Assembly: GCA_037178625.1 (NCBI GenBank) | Contig: CM074133.1 | Span: 1,550,001 to 1,614,000 of the forward strand | DNA: 64,000 bases | Source: Skeletonema tropicum | Taxonomy: Eukaryota > Bacillariophyta > Thalassiosirophyceae > Thalassiosirales > Thalassiosiraceae | Reading direction: 5' to 3' | Part shown: positions 30,414 through 41,146 of the stretch, piece by piece | Position numbering within the stretch: position 1 is the first letter of the stretch | Layout: each line of letters begins with the position of its first letter | Translations under genes and position numbers: made by a program | The notes under the pieces: generated by a model | The model's database searches: none | Told to the model about the DNA's origin: nothing | What the model saw: the letters and a program-made list of their open reading frames with translations, nothing else

Positions 30414-31172
30414 ATGATGATCAACACTGCCACGATGTTCCTTCCGCTACTAATGCTGCCGCCGCTGCTGATGCTTCCCTCCGCATCATCATTTGGCACC
30501 TCTCCTCCGCCAAAAAAGTGCATCATCAAAATATGTCACAACAAAGATTGCTGCAAAAAGGGAGGCGGGGATAAATTGCTCAACATCTTTCGCGATCTTG
30601 TTCCCTCCGACGATAATAACAACCAACTACTGGATATTCAGAGCACGGGGTGTCTTTCACAATGTGGCAAGGGTCCAAATATATGTGTAGTCGGGAACAA
30701 TGGTATTGATGAAAAGATTTATTACAATATCAAGGATGCTCTTGATGCGTCAGCAGTGTTGGATGTGGCTACACCGGAGGTAGAGTATCCGATAGAACTT
30801 CTTGTGGCCGCATCTAATATACATCAGGCAGAGCATACAGCTTCTCCTGTCAAGAAAGAAGAATTGATGACTGCCGTCATTACAGATTTATCAAAGAATC
30901 CAGCGCTAATGACATCGTATGCCATGTTTCATGCGCTAACCATACGAGCTGATGCGAGGTTAGATACAAATAATATCGATGGTGCAATCGAGGATGCTAG
31001 ATTGGCATCTGAGATATTCCCCTCGGAAGGGAAGGTTTGGCGAATACTTGCAAGCGCTGAAGAAATGAGGGGTAGTTTTGATAGTGCGATTGTAGCTTTG
31101 GGAAAATTGGCAAAAGCAGATCCATCTTTTGCTACCAAGGCAAGGAACGAAATTGAGCGTCTCTCTTCTTGA
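30414..31172 (+). CDS. thioredoxin-like [2Fe-2S] ferredoxin with TPR-like tail, probably plastid
   Basis: 252 residues from the ATG at 30414. Residues 1-26 are a Met/Leu-rich signal peptide, then SASSF|GTSPP, an ASAF-like plastid motif. The next ~90 residues match thioredoxin-like ferredoxins: KKCIIKICHNKDCCKKGG with early Cys, then STGCLSQCGKGPNICVVG with the second Cys pair (GCxxxCxxGP). That gives the four ligands expected for a 2Fe-2S cluster. A helical C-terminal half (residues ~150-250) has two TPR-like hairpins (ALTIRADARLDTNNIDGAIEDARLASEIFPSEGKVWRIL, split over two helices). The domain pairing suggests an electron carrier docked to a protein partner. Function not known. Confidence 0.8.
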   Translation: MMINTATMFLPLLMLPPLLMLPSASSFGTSPPPKKCIIKICHNKDCCKKGGGDKLLNIFRDLVPSDDNNNQLLDIQSTGCLSQCGKGPNICVVGNNGIDEKIYYNIKDALDASAVLDVATPEVEYPIELLVAASNIHQAEHTASPVKKEELMTAVITDLSKNPALMTSYAMFHALTIRADARLDTNNIDGAIEDARLASEIFPSEGKVWRILASAEEMRGSFDSAIVALGKLAKADPSFATKARNEIERLSS

Positions 31173-31265
31173 TTGTTTCGTATATAGCGTGTACTTGATG
31201 CGTTGATTGATAAAGGCCGTTTTATTGTATTGTATAGGATGATAATAAAGAACTAGTTATGTGTG

Positions 31266-34151
31266 TTAGATGCATGGGCTTAGCATGAGCTCGACTTCGT
31301 CTTCCAGTGATTGCTCGACGCTGCCTCCCTTGCCAACTTGTTCGGTGCATGAATTTGTCTGGGCTGAAGCAAATGCTCTCATGAGACCTTTGCAGAAAGT
31401 CAAGCGCATGGCATTGAAGTATTCCTTTCGTTCTTTGGTGGGTGTCTTTGGAATTGCAGATGACGAAGTCGTAATCCCTTCCCATGACAACACCTGAGTT
31501 AACCTAGCCATGAGAATGTGCATACCCTGAACAGAGAAAGCACATTTTGTTGACTCCATCGTCCCATTGAACAACGATTCTTCCTTGTGGAGGATAGCGG
31601 CTGAGATGTGGAGCAACTTGGCATACATTTTGGGATTCGCTAGTGTGGAGACGACACCGCCGTACTCTTCTCCCGACAAGCAGCGCTCTTCCAAACATCG
31701 AACAATATCTGAAGCCATTTTGGTTGTATCTCCCAAAGCGTCAGCCAATGCAATATCAACAACGTACTTGAGTAAGTTTGCCTCCATATGACCCTTCAAT
31801 AAAGACGCCATGTCTTCATCCTGCACCACTGCTTCGAGTACATTCCGTGCTGCCTGCAACACAGACACAAAGGCATCTTCTTCGAGTTTACTCTCTCCAC
31901 TTGTAGCATACGTAGTTGATGCAAGCATGGATATCAAATCATTTGCCGCATTCTCACACAATGCATCAAAGTGACGTCTACAGGCAAATCCGTGCTTTCG
32001 CTGGAATTGCGTTGGCAGTTCATTAGATAAAATTTCCATCCCACGCAAAAGCCAATACACCTCCCGATGCAAATGACCCTTTGATCTGTGGAAGGACGCA
32101 CGGCTGAATGCCATCGATTCGCACGCATCAGCAATGCGTACAGATCCAAGCCGAATGACTTCCTCGCACAAATGAAGAAAATCACGTGCCTCGGCATCTG
32201 AGTCTGGTAATCGATGAGATATTGCCTCTGCAATAGTAGCAGAAATACGTGGTTCGTAGACAACTTCTCCTTCGATTCGCTTTGGGGGTGCATGAGGCAA
32301 TAAGAGACGAACTGCAGCTCGTACTCCTACGTTTGACTGCTCCTGCACTGAGAACGATGATAAGATTGCCTCTGCCGCAAGAATGAGCAGTTCTGTTTGG
32401 ATGTTCGCCGATGAGGAACTAGCTTCTTCCGAAGAGATACATCCAGCATCAATCAATAGATTGCAAAAGAGTGAAGTTACTGTCGCAGGCAATGCTGCTC
32501 CGCTGGAACCGCCACACAAACTGAACATTGTCTCAACGACTTGGCCAGCACTTCCACTCATGATACTCAAAATAATTTCGTCCAGAGCGTGCTTCCTTCC
32601 ATTTCCTTTGCGAGACATGATTGCATTCGCACGAGCTGCAATATTCTCAGGGCTAATATCAGGTCGAGAATAGAGTAGCTCCATGAGAAAAGTTTCACTC
32701 CATGTGAGGCTAGGATCATTCGCGATGTTTGGAGGCACCTTCCCAACTAGGATGGATAGAATCTGTTGAAGCGGAGGGAATCTTCGAAAGAGAGCATCAA
32801 GTGCACCACCATGGTCACCACCAAGTCCAAAGCCTTCCGAACTACCACTCGAAGCGGCCTCCCTTTTAACCACGTCTTGCCACGTATGGAAGATACTCAT
32901 TGCACTATTGGGCTGATAGACCTCAGGCAGCACTGTAGGAGAATGATACTCACTCTCATCCGACGGTTGACCACATTTACGTAAATCACGAAGATATCTC
33001 AACTTGCGCAATCGATCCACATGACGAGGACGATCCTCCCACAACAGGTAGCCATTGCGAGGCACGCCATCGACATATTGCTCATTAATATTTTCCGGTG
33101 GAACATTCTCTTCGTCATCATCAACATCATCATCACTATTGTTGAATCCAGTATTCAATCTAGCCTCCTTCTCTTCCCGTTCCAAAATATCCTCCTCCAG
33201 AAAATCATCCAATCCTGCATCATCAACACAATAATCATCCCCCCTTCCCCCCGGCAACGGCGCCGAAAGTAGAATCGCACGAAGTGTCGCAAACCCCTCT
33301 CCCTCGGGAGTTAATGGTCTTCCTGTCATGGCTGCTTCTTCAGCATGACGGCATGCCGAATGATGTGTGAGTACCGTCCATGCATTGTCCAATTGTCCAC
33401 TTTTTACCAATTGGAGCACTAAATTCCAGTAGGGGTATTCAAATGGACCTGGAATGGCACTACCATTATTACTGGATAATTTGTGATATTCTGGTTGATC
33501 GCTTGACAGCAGCTCCTCTACCTCGGGTGAATCCAATAATGCATGTGATCGAGAGTGATGCAATCGCAAGTATCGTACGGTGTCCGCTGTCAATGATCCA
33601 GCAGGGCCATCATCCAATCGACGGTTATATTTTGCAGAAGCCGCAGTCAATCCCCCCCGAAAATTGGAAGATGACGCAGACAGCGAAGGCAGGAGGAATA
33701 TCTCGGCCAGGTGCGAGATGGCAAATGTCAACGTGAGCAATTCTAAATTGTCACTGCTGCTGCTACTGTCGTTGTTATCGTCGTTATCGCTCATATCTTG
33801 CTGCGTTTGTTGCTTGGCCTGAAGTTGCATCAAACATTCACACATGGCGGCACGATAATCCATTGACAATTTCGTAATCCTAGTTTTTGAATTTTTATTA
33901 CCCTTCTTCTTGCGTAACTGCGCCTGCTCTTCGATCCAATCATCACGAGCATCTAATTGACGAAGGAGACACTCGGTTTCCTCGGCGTTACAGCCGGTGC
34001 CGTCGTGGCTGAGGAAGACGTCTAGTAGGAACTCATCATCGCCAGCAGCGGTTGGGCGGGGATTTGTGGTGGGGATGGGGCAGATGGAGAGGGCTGCCGT
34101 TCCGCTTGGATCCCAGGCTACTGCCCGAACCTTTGATGATGTGTCCCTCAT
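31266..34151 (-). CDS. Nup85-like nucleoporin
   Basis: 961 residues from the ATG at 34151 (MRDTSSKVRAVAWDPSG); the open frame upstream is only chance and runs into the shared promoter. Mainly alpha-helical. Around residue 237, YWNLVLQLVKSGQLDNAW matches the Nup85 pattern of a short helical pair with Trp and a Leu-rich face. At about 484, WSETFLMELLYSRPDIS followed by LDEIILSIMSGSAGQVVETM matches the Nup85 crown region. Nup85 is a scaffold subunit of the Y-complex (Nup107-160) of the nuclear pore. Acidic disordered insertions (SDNDDNNDSSSSS, DDDVDDDEENVPP) lengthen it relative to the ~650-750 residues usual elsewhere. Family assignment is by recalled pattern, so moderate. Confidence 0.72.
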   Translation of the reverse strand: MRDTSSKVRAVAWDPSGTAALSICPIPTTNPRPTAAGDDEFLLDVFLSHDGTGCNAEETECLLRQLDARDDWIEEQAQLRKKKGNKNSKTRITKLSMDYRAAMCECLMQLQAKQQTQQDMSDNDDNNDSSSSSDNLELLTLTFAISHLAEIFLLPSLSASSSNFRGGLTAASAKYNRRLDDGPAGSLTADTVRYLRLHHSRSHALLDSPEVEELLSSDQPEYHKLSSNNGSAIPGPFEYPYWNLVLQLVKSGQLDNAWTVLTHHSACRHAEEAAMTGRPLTPEGEGFATLRAILLSAPLPGGRGDDYCVDDAGLDDFLEEDILEREEKEARLNTGFNNSDDDVDDDEENVPPENINEQYVDGVPRNGYLLWEDRPRHVDRLRKLRYLRDLRKCGQPSDESEYHSPTVLPEVYQPNSAMSIFHTWQDVVKREAASSGSSEGFGLGGDHGGALDALFRRFPPLQQILSILVGKVPPNIANDPSLTWSETFLMELLYSRPDISPENIAARANAIMSRKGNGRKHALDEIILSIMSGSAGQVVETMFSLCGGSSGAALPATVTSLFCNLLIDAGCISSEEASSSSANIQTELLILAAEAILSSFSVQEQSNVGVRAAVRLLLPHAPPKRIEGEVVYEPRISATIAEAISHRLPDSDAEARDFLHLCEEVIRLGSVRIADACESMAFSRASFHRSKGHLHREVYWLLRGMEILSNELPTQFQRKHGFACRRHFDALCENAANDLISMLASTTYATSGESKLEEDAFVSVLQAARNVLEAVVQDEDMASLLKGHMEANLLKYVVDIALADALGDTTKMASDIVRCLEERCLSGEEYGGVVSTLANPKMYAKLLHISAAILHKEESLFNGTMESTKCAFSVQGMHILMARLTQVLSWEGITTSSSAIPKTPTKERKEYFNAMRLTFCKGLMRAFASAQTNSCTEQVGKGGSVEQSLEDEVELMLSPCI

Positions 34152-34324
34152 GGTTGTTTTGTGATGAGATGAATGAGATGGATTAGCAACGGGAGGGGGA
34201 GGTGCTTTCTCGTAACTGTCCACCGCTTTCCGACAAAAGTCGACAGTTACGAGAAAGCGGTGTTTTTTCCAGCCAACTCTGTGCTCGTTGTTTGTTGTTT
34301 GTTGCAGAAGATGGCCGGCAGAGC
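34152..34324. promoter_or_regulatory. 173-bp bidirectional promoter Nup85/kinase with a 17-bp inverted repeat
   Basis: Two perfect arms, GCTTTCTCGTAACTGTC at 34204-34220 and its reverse complement at 34242-34258, flank a 21-nt spacer. It could form a hairpin or bind a dimeric regulator of both genes. Confidence 0.85.
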
Positions 34325-35620
34325 ATGCCAAGACCATGGCGACATTATTATTCTACTGCTAATACACCCATGGCTGAGCCACGAGAATACTCCCCATCGG
34401 ACTTTCTCTACGGACCTGTTATCGGAGAGGGACGTTTTGGTTCAGTCGTTTATGCAGAACATTCTACGCAAGTAGTTGATAATGGAGGTGTAGGTGACGA
34501 CAAGCATCAACATTCTAGGCAGCCGCAAGCCAAACAAAATAATGATGGACAAGGATTTGCAATCAAAATGATTCCAAAATCGGAAATACTCCGCTATAAT
34601 CTACTCAAAGCTGTCATGACAGAAAAGCGTATCTTAGCTGAAGTACTAGGAAACAACCAGCATGATGAAGAAACATCATCTTCTTCCTCCTTCTCGGCTG
34701 CAGCTATGATACCAAAGCTGTTCTGCTGCTTTCATGATGATTCATATCTTTACTTTGTACTAGAACTATGCCATGGTGGGACGATGCTTGATTTATTCGA
34801 TCACTGTGCAGAGCTCAGACGATGCAAGAGACAAGATGATGATTGTATAAGTGATGTCTCATTCATGGACAAGGCTTGGATAAGATACTACGCAGGGCAA
34901 TTGGTGCGAGTGATAGAGTATATCCACCAAAGAGGAGTGATCCATCGAGATATATCGCCACAAAATATATTATTTACATCAAGAGGCACGTTGAAGTTGT
35001 GTGATTTTGGATCTGCTGCGGTAATTGGATTATCTGCTTCAGGATATTCAGAAATAGAGCATAGGATAGATGACGACTTTGTCGGAACAGCTGATTATGT
35101 TTGTCCAGAAACGATTCGTGGGTGCATCAAAAGCTGCAGCACTAACACCAAGTCGATATTACAACAAGATGAGTGGTTGCCTGCGATTGATTTGTGGTCG
35201 TTTGGCTGCTTAATTTTCAAAATGAGTGTTGGAGAGTCACCATTTCATGCTGAAAGTGACCAAAGTGCTTTCCAAAGAGTATTAGACTACGCAAACCAAA
35301 AAGGCAGAATAGACTTTCCATCATATGTTGACTTGGATGTGAATGATTTGATTTTATCGTTACTGATGGTAGATCCATCTGATCGGATAGGTCAATCAGA
35401 TGGTGTGGTATGTTCGAAAACGTCGAAGAAACTGTACCATTCATTGCGCGGACACGACTTCTTCAATGATGACAACAATCTGCAACAACGATTCTGGACT
35501 CTGCTGGAAGACAATTCGTTACAACCACCATATGAACCTGTTGAGCAATCTTGGATGACACAACACCGTGAGAGTGGACGGACGATGAAATGTATTGATG
35601 AAATATATTTTGAGCTGTAG
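34325..35620 (+). CDS. PDK1-like AGC-type Ser/Thr protein kinase
   Basis: 431 residues from ATG 34325 (ATG 34370, MAEPREYSPSDF, is also plausible). The kinase domain has the P-loop GEGRFGSVVY (about 34), Lys in GFAIKMIPKSEI (about 81), ELCHGGTM, HRDISPQNIL (about 207), CDFGSA (about 227), and activation loop FVGTADYVCPETI. The DFVGTADYVCPE wording and IPK..I..Y.LLKAVMTEK best match 3-phosphoinositide-dependent kinase 1, which phosphorylates other AGC kinases. No PH domain follows, as in several lower-eukaryote PDK1s. The Lys of the HRDLKPxN catalytic loop is Ser (HRDISPQN), unusual for Ser/Thr kinases. Divergent from Nup85. Confidence 0.8.
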   Translation: MPRPWRHYYSTANTPMAEPREYSPSDFLYGPVIGEGRFGSVVYAEHSTQVVDNGGVGDDKHQHSRQPQAKQNNDGQGFAIKMIPKSEILRYNLLKAVMTEKRILAEVLGNNQHDEETSSSSSFSAAAMIPKLFCCFHDDSYLYFVLELCHGGTMLDLFDHCAELRRCKRQDDDCISDVSFMDKAWIRYYAGQLVRVIEYIHQRGVIHRDISPQNILFTSRGTLKLCDFGSAAVIGLSASGYSEIEHRIDDDFVGTADYVCPETIRGCIKSCSTNTKSILQQDEWLPAIDLWSFGCLIFKMSVGESPFHAESDQSAFQRVLDYANQKGRIDFPSYVDLDVNDLILSLLMVDPSDRIGQSDGVVCSKTSKKLYHSLRGHDFFNDDNNLQQRFWTLLEDNSLQPPYEPVEQSWMTQHRESGRTMKCIDEIYFEL

Positions 35621-35630
35621 AGTGTTGTTC

Positions 35631-37455
35631 TTATTTTAGAATGAAAAAAAGGGCAGAACTACCGACTCCCATTGCATTCAGGGTAGAATTTTTTAGGATG
35701 AACAGCAGTGCACAGCTAATCACCATTACCGTCAAGGTAGAATTCAAGATTGAACCCTTACCGTCACAGTATAGTTTCGACTTCTGATTCTTTTGAATGT
35801 GGACAAGACTCTGAACATCAATATCGTTAGCTTCCATCGCCGCGGCATCTTCGCCAAGAGAGGCATTTGGACCACGATCCGCACCAAGAATTTTCATTAC
35901 TTTTTCTGCAACACAATCACGACCATCCAAATATGAATGCTTCCACACTGGATTCCAAAGATCCTGCATAATTTTTGTGGTCATTGGCTTGTCATCGATC
36001 ACTACTCCCCACTCTGCTAGGTCGAATTCGCTGGGAGGAAGAATTGGTGAGTATTGGAACGACGCGACAACACAAATTATACCGCCGAGTGACTTACTAG
36101 AGGTTCTGAGACCCGACATAGGTACAAACATCATCAATAATGAAAAACTTGCTATGCAATCCAACTTTGTTATCGGTTTCCCAAGTGGATCCTTTCTTAT
36201 TCTTTATGAAGCAAATTCGAAGATTATTCGCCACCTTTTCTTGCATCTGTTCCTCGGTTGCATGGGGGTACTCTTCACTCATAGTTTTGGTGATTTCAGC
36301 GGCTACTTCCTCGCAACTCCATCCATTGCTGTAGTCCCCTCTTTCTTCTCCGGCCCCGGGGTTACTCAGGATGATCTCTACATCAACTCCTCGAACAAAG
36401 ATTGCCCTCGCCCAAGCCTTCATGTAGTTTTTCGGCCAGCTCTTGTACACGAGCTTCTTGCCCGCGACTGTTCTATTTACAGGCCCGAGATCTTGAAGTA
36501 GAAGACGAATAGAGCTTGTAGCAGCATCAAACATTGCAATAATAGCATCATCGGCTGAACGATCGTCGTTTCCTCTGATCTTTCCATAGCGCCCAAGCGC
36601 CAACATCTTGACTTCATCTGTACAACATTCGTCCACTGAACTAGGAAGAATATCCTTGCTGAATATTGGTGGGTAGGTAGGAGTTCCCTTACCCAATAAT
36701 CTCATTAGCGCTGATGTTTTGGGCCACTCACTAATGATGACACGCCTGAGGGGCAAACGAATTTCCTCGCTAACTTGGGCTACGAGCCACCCCTTCACAG
36801 TAGACTGCTGTTCTCTGATATACTCCCACTGTCCGTTGGCATACAAATGAGCCTGGATCGCGATAGGACCTTCAAGCTGAATCGAAGTGTCGTGAATCGG
36901 ATCTTTCTGCAAGTAGGCAGGGTCCCAAAGATTATGTCCCCCAGTGTGGACATGCTTACCATCTACAGCAACGATCTTGGCATGATTCCAGCACATGTCT
37001 TTCTTCCAAGCACCTACCCAGATTTCAAGATTTGTATCAGAACCGAACCCTGAGGTGAATTCTTGAAGTACGGCTGCGCACTTCACAGGGATGGCAATGC
37101 TCGTGCCGAACAAGAACCGCACAACAATCTTGTTGCCCGACTTTCTACTCTTTTCTGCAAGAATTGCGAGAGATACCTTGATCTTCTCCATAAACATACC
37201 ATCGGGAGGTGACAGACTGAGGACATCACAAAACACTTCTGTCTTGGCCAACAGATCACCATATACATCAGCAAACCAATCGGTATGACCAGCGTCAAGA
37301 TCATGAAGCTGGTCCCACATCCCCTTTGGACTGTGCTGGATATTCCCCACTACTTTGCCAGTTGTAGAGGCCCACAGCTCATCTTTATAATCGCTATGAT
37401 TTGCTTCTAGCTCCTCGACGGCAGCCACGCCGATATGAGAGTGTTTCACTGTCAT
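35631..37455 (-). CDS. phospholipase D family protein, two exons
   Basis: Exons 37455-36098 and 36030-35631 are separated by a 67-nt intron and join in phase to 585 residues. Two HKD catalytic motifs are complete: HAKIVAVD...GGHNLW and HSKFFIID...VGSQNL. The second is followed across the intron by YEFDLAEWG, typical of PLDs. Each HxK..D half contributes to one active site that cleaves phosphodiester head groups. There is no PX/PH or C2 domain at the N-terminus. The C-terminus is hydrophobic (LTVMVISCALLFIL, GVGSSALFFIL) and may anchor the protein in a membrane. It contains a near-repeat of FILKNSTLNAMG-type sequence, perhaps from a small DNA duplication. Start ATG 37455; the open frame further up starts only from GTG. 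Confidence 0.88.
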
Positions 37456-38176
37456 TGTGCAATAGTACACTTGTGAAATAATATGTACAACAATTGAAAA
37501 TGAAAGTGTGCTGGATACGTAGAAGTGTCAGACTATGCTTCGTGGTTAAGTACCAGCTTCTTGGGTTTAGATCTTGTGTTGGAAGGGAGAAAAATGTATG
37601 CAGCAATGAGAAGTGAAGTTGGATGGAGGTGACAACATTGAAGTTCGCATTGAAGTTGGATTGAAGTTGTTGTAGAATTTATTTACCCTTGGGCGGGGAA
37701 TTAATAAAAAAATTCCTATATAGTTCGACTCTCCAAAGTCACACCACACTACTAATTATTCCCAGTGATTTTTCCCCAGAAGAAGTACACTTTGACATAT
37801 GCTCTATTTCTTTCGGCATCCTACTTTCTTCTAAAAGAGAAATTAGATCTAAACCATACTGATGTAGTGACTATTCGAGCTCATTCTGGTATATTACTGT
37901 CACGAGCTAAAGCTAGAAAGTACAATACAATGCATGGGGGAAACATCGCATCCCCATTAGGGAACGAGGCCCCACAGAATAAGCAGTTTACCCACCCTTT
38001 TCGAAGGAATCTAAAGATTAACTTGTTACCTACTTGGTTTAGATGGATGGAAAAATCGAGTAAAGAGCTATCATATGACTCAAAAAGCCGTCGAAAAAAG
38101 ATTTCCACGACTCAAAAAAGGTGGGTCCGCGACACTCCAAATTGTTGGTTCCAGCATTAAATGTCAGACTTCATTA
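37456..38176. other. flank left of the satellite, no confident gene
   Basis: Has short GAAGTTG-type direct repeats around 37610-37670. A 131-aa frame (37765-38160) begins MIFPQKKYTLTYALF and matches no family I know; it looks like chance or a relic. Confidence 0.4.
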
Positions 38177-41146
38177 GCGCTGCTCAGACGACTGGCGTGC
38201 ATATGAGCGATGCTACAGTCTCGTAGCTGATATGAGAGGTCCAGTGTGGGCTGGCTAGAAGCACCTCAATCAACCAAATCGGATCCTTCGTCGTCCATAT
38301 GCGCCTGAGCCGCTTCTAGTGGCCCATTATACTCCACAAAGATACGTAACAAACTCATGAGCGCTGCTCAGACGACTGACGTACATATAACGATGCTACA
38401 GTCTCGTAGCTGATATGAGAGGTCCAGTGTGGGCTGGCTAGAAGCACCTCAATCTACCAAATCGGATCCTTCGTCGTCAATATGCGCCTGAGCCGCTTCT
38501 GGTGGCTTTTTATACTCGGCGGTGATACATAACAAGCACATGAGCGCTGCTCAGACGACTGGCGTGCATATGAGCGATGCTACAGTCTCGCAGCTGATAA
38601 GAGAGGTCCAGTTTGGGTGTGGGCTGGCCGGCAGCACCTCAATCTCTCAAATCGGATCCTTCGTCGTCAATATGCGCCTGAGCCGCTTCTAGTGGCCCAT
38701 TATACTCGGCGGTGATACATAACAAACACATGAGCGCTGCTCAGACGACTGGTGTGCATATAAGCGATGCTACAGTCTCGTAGCTGATATGAGAGGTCCA
38801 GTGTGGGCTGGACGGCAGCACCTCAATCTCTCAAATCGGATCCTTCGTCGTCAATATGCGCATGAGCAGATTCTAGCGGCTTATTATGCAAGGCGAAGAT
38901 ACGTAAGAAGCACATGAGCGCTGCTCAGACGTCTGGCGTGCATACAAGCGATGCTACAGTCTCGTACCTGATATGAGAGGTTCAGTGTGGGCTGGCCGGC
39001 AGCATTCAATCTCTCAAATCGGATCCTTCGTCGTCCATCTGCGCCTGAGCCGTTCCTATTGGCCCATTATACTCGGCGGTGATACATAGCAAGCACATGA
39101 GCGCTGCTCAGACGACTGGCGTGCATATGAGCGATGCTACAGTCTCGCAGCTGATAAGAGAGGTCCAGTTTGGGTGTGGGCTGGCCGGCAGCACCTCAAT
39201 CTCTCAAATCGGATCCTTCCTCGTCAATATGCGCCTGAGCCGCTTCTAGTGGCCCATTATACTCGGCGGTGAAACATAACAAGCACATGAGCGCTGCTCA
39301 GACGACTGGCGTGCATATAAGCGATGCTACAGTCTCGTAGCTGATAAGAGAGGTCCAGTGTGGGCTGGCCGGCAGCACCCCAATATACCAAAATCAGATC
39401 CTACGTTGTCAATATGCGCCTGAGCCGCTTCTAGTGGCCCATTATACTCGGCGGAGATACGAAACAAGCGCATGAGCGCTGCTCAGACAACTGGCGTGCA
39501 TATCAGCGATGCTACAGTCTCGTAGCTGATATGAGAGGTCCAGTGTGGGCTGGCTAGCAGCACCTCAATCTACCAAAATCAGATCTTACGTCGTCCATCT
39601 GCGCCTGAGCCGCTTCTAGTGGCCCATTATACTCGGCGGTAAAACATAACAAGCACATGAGCGCTGCTCAAACGACTGGTGTGCATATAAGGGATGCTAC
39701 AGTCTCGTAGCTGAATTTAGAGGTCCAGTGTGGGTGTGGGCTGGCCGGCAGCACCTCAATCTCTCAAATCGGATCCTTCCTCGTCAATATGCGCCTGAGC
39801 CGCTTCTAGTGGCCCATTATACTCGGCGGTGATACATAACAAACACATGAGCGCTGCTCAGACGACTGGCGTGCATATAAGCGATGCTACAGTCTCGTAG
39901 CTGATAAGAGAGGTCCAGTTTGGGTGTGGGCTGGCCGGCAGCACCTCAATCTACCAAAATCAAATCCTACGTCGTCAATATGCGCATGAGCCGCTTCTAT
40001 TGGCCCATTACACTCGGCGGTAAAACATAGCAAGCACTGCTCAGACGACTGGTGTGCATATAAGCGATGCTACAGTCTTGTAGCTGATATGAGAGGTCCA
40101 GTGTGGGCTGGCTAGCAGCACCTCAATCTACCAAAATCAGATCTTACGTCGTCCATCTGCGCCTGAGCCGCTTCTAGTGGCCCATTATACTCGGCGGTAA
40201 AACATAACAAGCACATGAGCGCTGCTCAGACGACTGGTGTGCATATAAGCGATGCTACAGTCTCGTAGCTGAATTGAGAGGTCCAGTGTGGGTGTGGGCT
40301 GGCCGGCAGCACCTCAATCTACGAAATCGAATCCTCCACCTTCGATATGCGCCTGAGCCGCTTCTAGTGGCCCATTATACTCGGCGGTGATACATAACAA
40401 ACACATGAGCGCTTCTCAGACGACTGGTGTGCGTAAAAGCGATGCTACAGTCTCGTAGCTTATATGAGAGGTCCAGTGTGGGCTTGCCGGCAACACCTCA
40501 ATCTCTCAAATCGGATCCTTCCTCGTCCATATGCGCCTGAGCCGCTTCTAGTGGCCCATTATACTCGGGAATGATACATAACAAACACATGAGCGCTGTT
40601 CAGACGACTTGTGTGCATATTAGCGATGCTACAGTCTCGTAGCTGAATTGAGAGTTCCAGTGTTGGCTGGCTAGCAGCACCTCAATCTACCAAAATCAGA
40701 TCCTACGTTGTCAATATGCGCCTGAGCCGCTTCTAGTGGCCCATTATACTCGGCAATGATACATAATAAGCACATGAGCGCTGCTCAGACGACTGGTGTG
40801 CATATAAGTGATGCTACAGTCTCGTAGCTGATGAGAGAGGTCCAGTGTGGGCTGGCCGGCAGCACCTTAATCTATGGAATCGAATCCTTCCTCGTCCATA
40901 TGCGCCTGAGCCGCTTCTAGTGGCTTTTTATACTCGGCGGTGATACGAAACAAGCGCATGAGCGCTGCTCAGACGACTGGCTTGCATATAAGCGATGCTA
41001 CAGTCTCGTAGCTGATATGAGATGTCCAGTGTTGTTGTGGGCTGGCCACTCAATCCTCCAAATCAAATCCATCGTGTTTAATTTACATAGGAGCTGCTTC
41101 TAGTGGCCCATTATACTCGGCGGAGATACGTAACAAGCACGTTTTG
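38177..41146. repeat. satellite array, 16 units of ~184 bp, partial three-unit higher order
   Basis: Units are marked by GCGCTGCTCAGACGACTGG at about 38177, 38361, 38544, 38734, 38918, 39101, 39291, 39476, 39661, 39851, (40037, start deleted), 40219, 40409, 40593, 40778 and 40962. Most steps are 183-185 bp. Units with an extra ~6 bp (GGGTGTGGGCTGG) step 190. These are units 3, 6, 9, 10, 12 and 16. Units 3/6, 8/11 and 9/12 resemble each other more than their neighbours do, an offset of about 558 bp. Every unit carries TGAGC-GCT-GCTCA, an inverted repeat. No open frame of note crosses the array, so it is non-coding. Confidence 0.96.

Noticed and set aside
37765..38160. 131-residue hypothetical gene next to the satellite
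   Set aside because: No family, mixed composition, no upstream support; kept only as a note in the flank.
38177..41146. CRISPR array
   Set aside because: Units are ~184 bp, head to tail, without short repeats and unique spacers; the host is a eukaryote.
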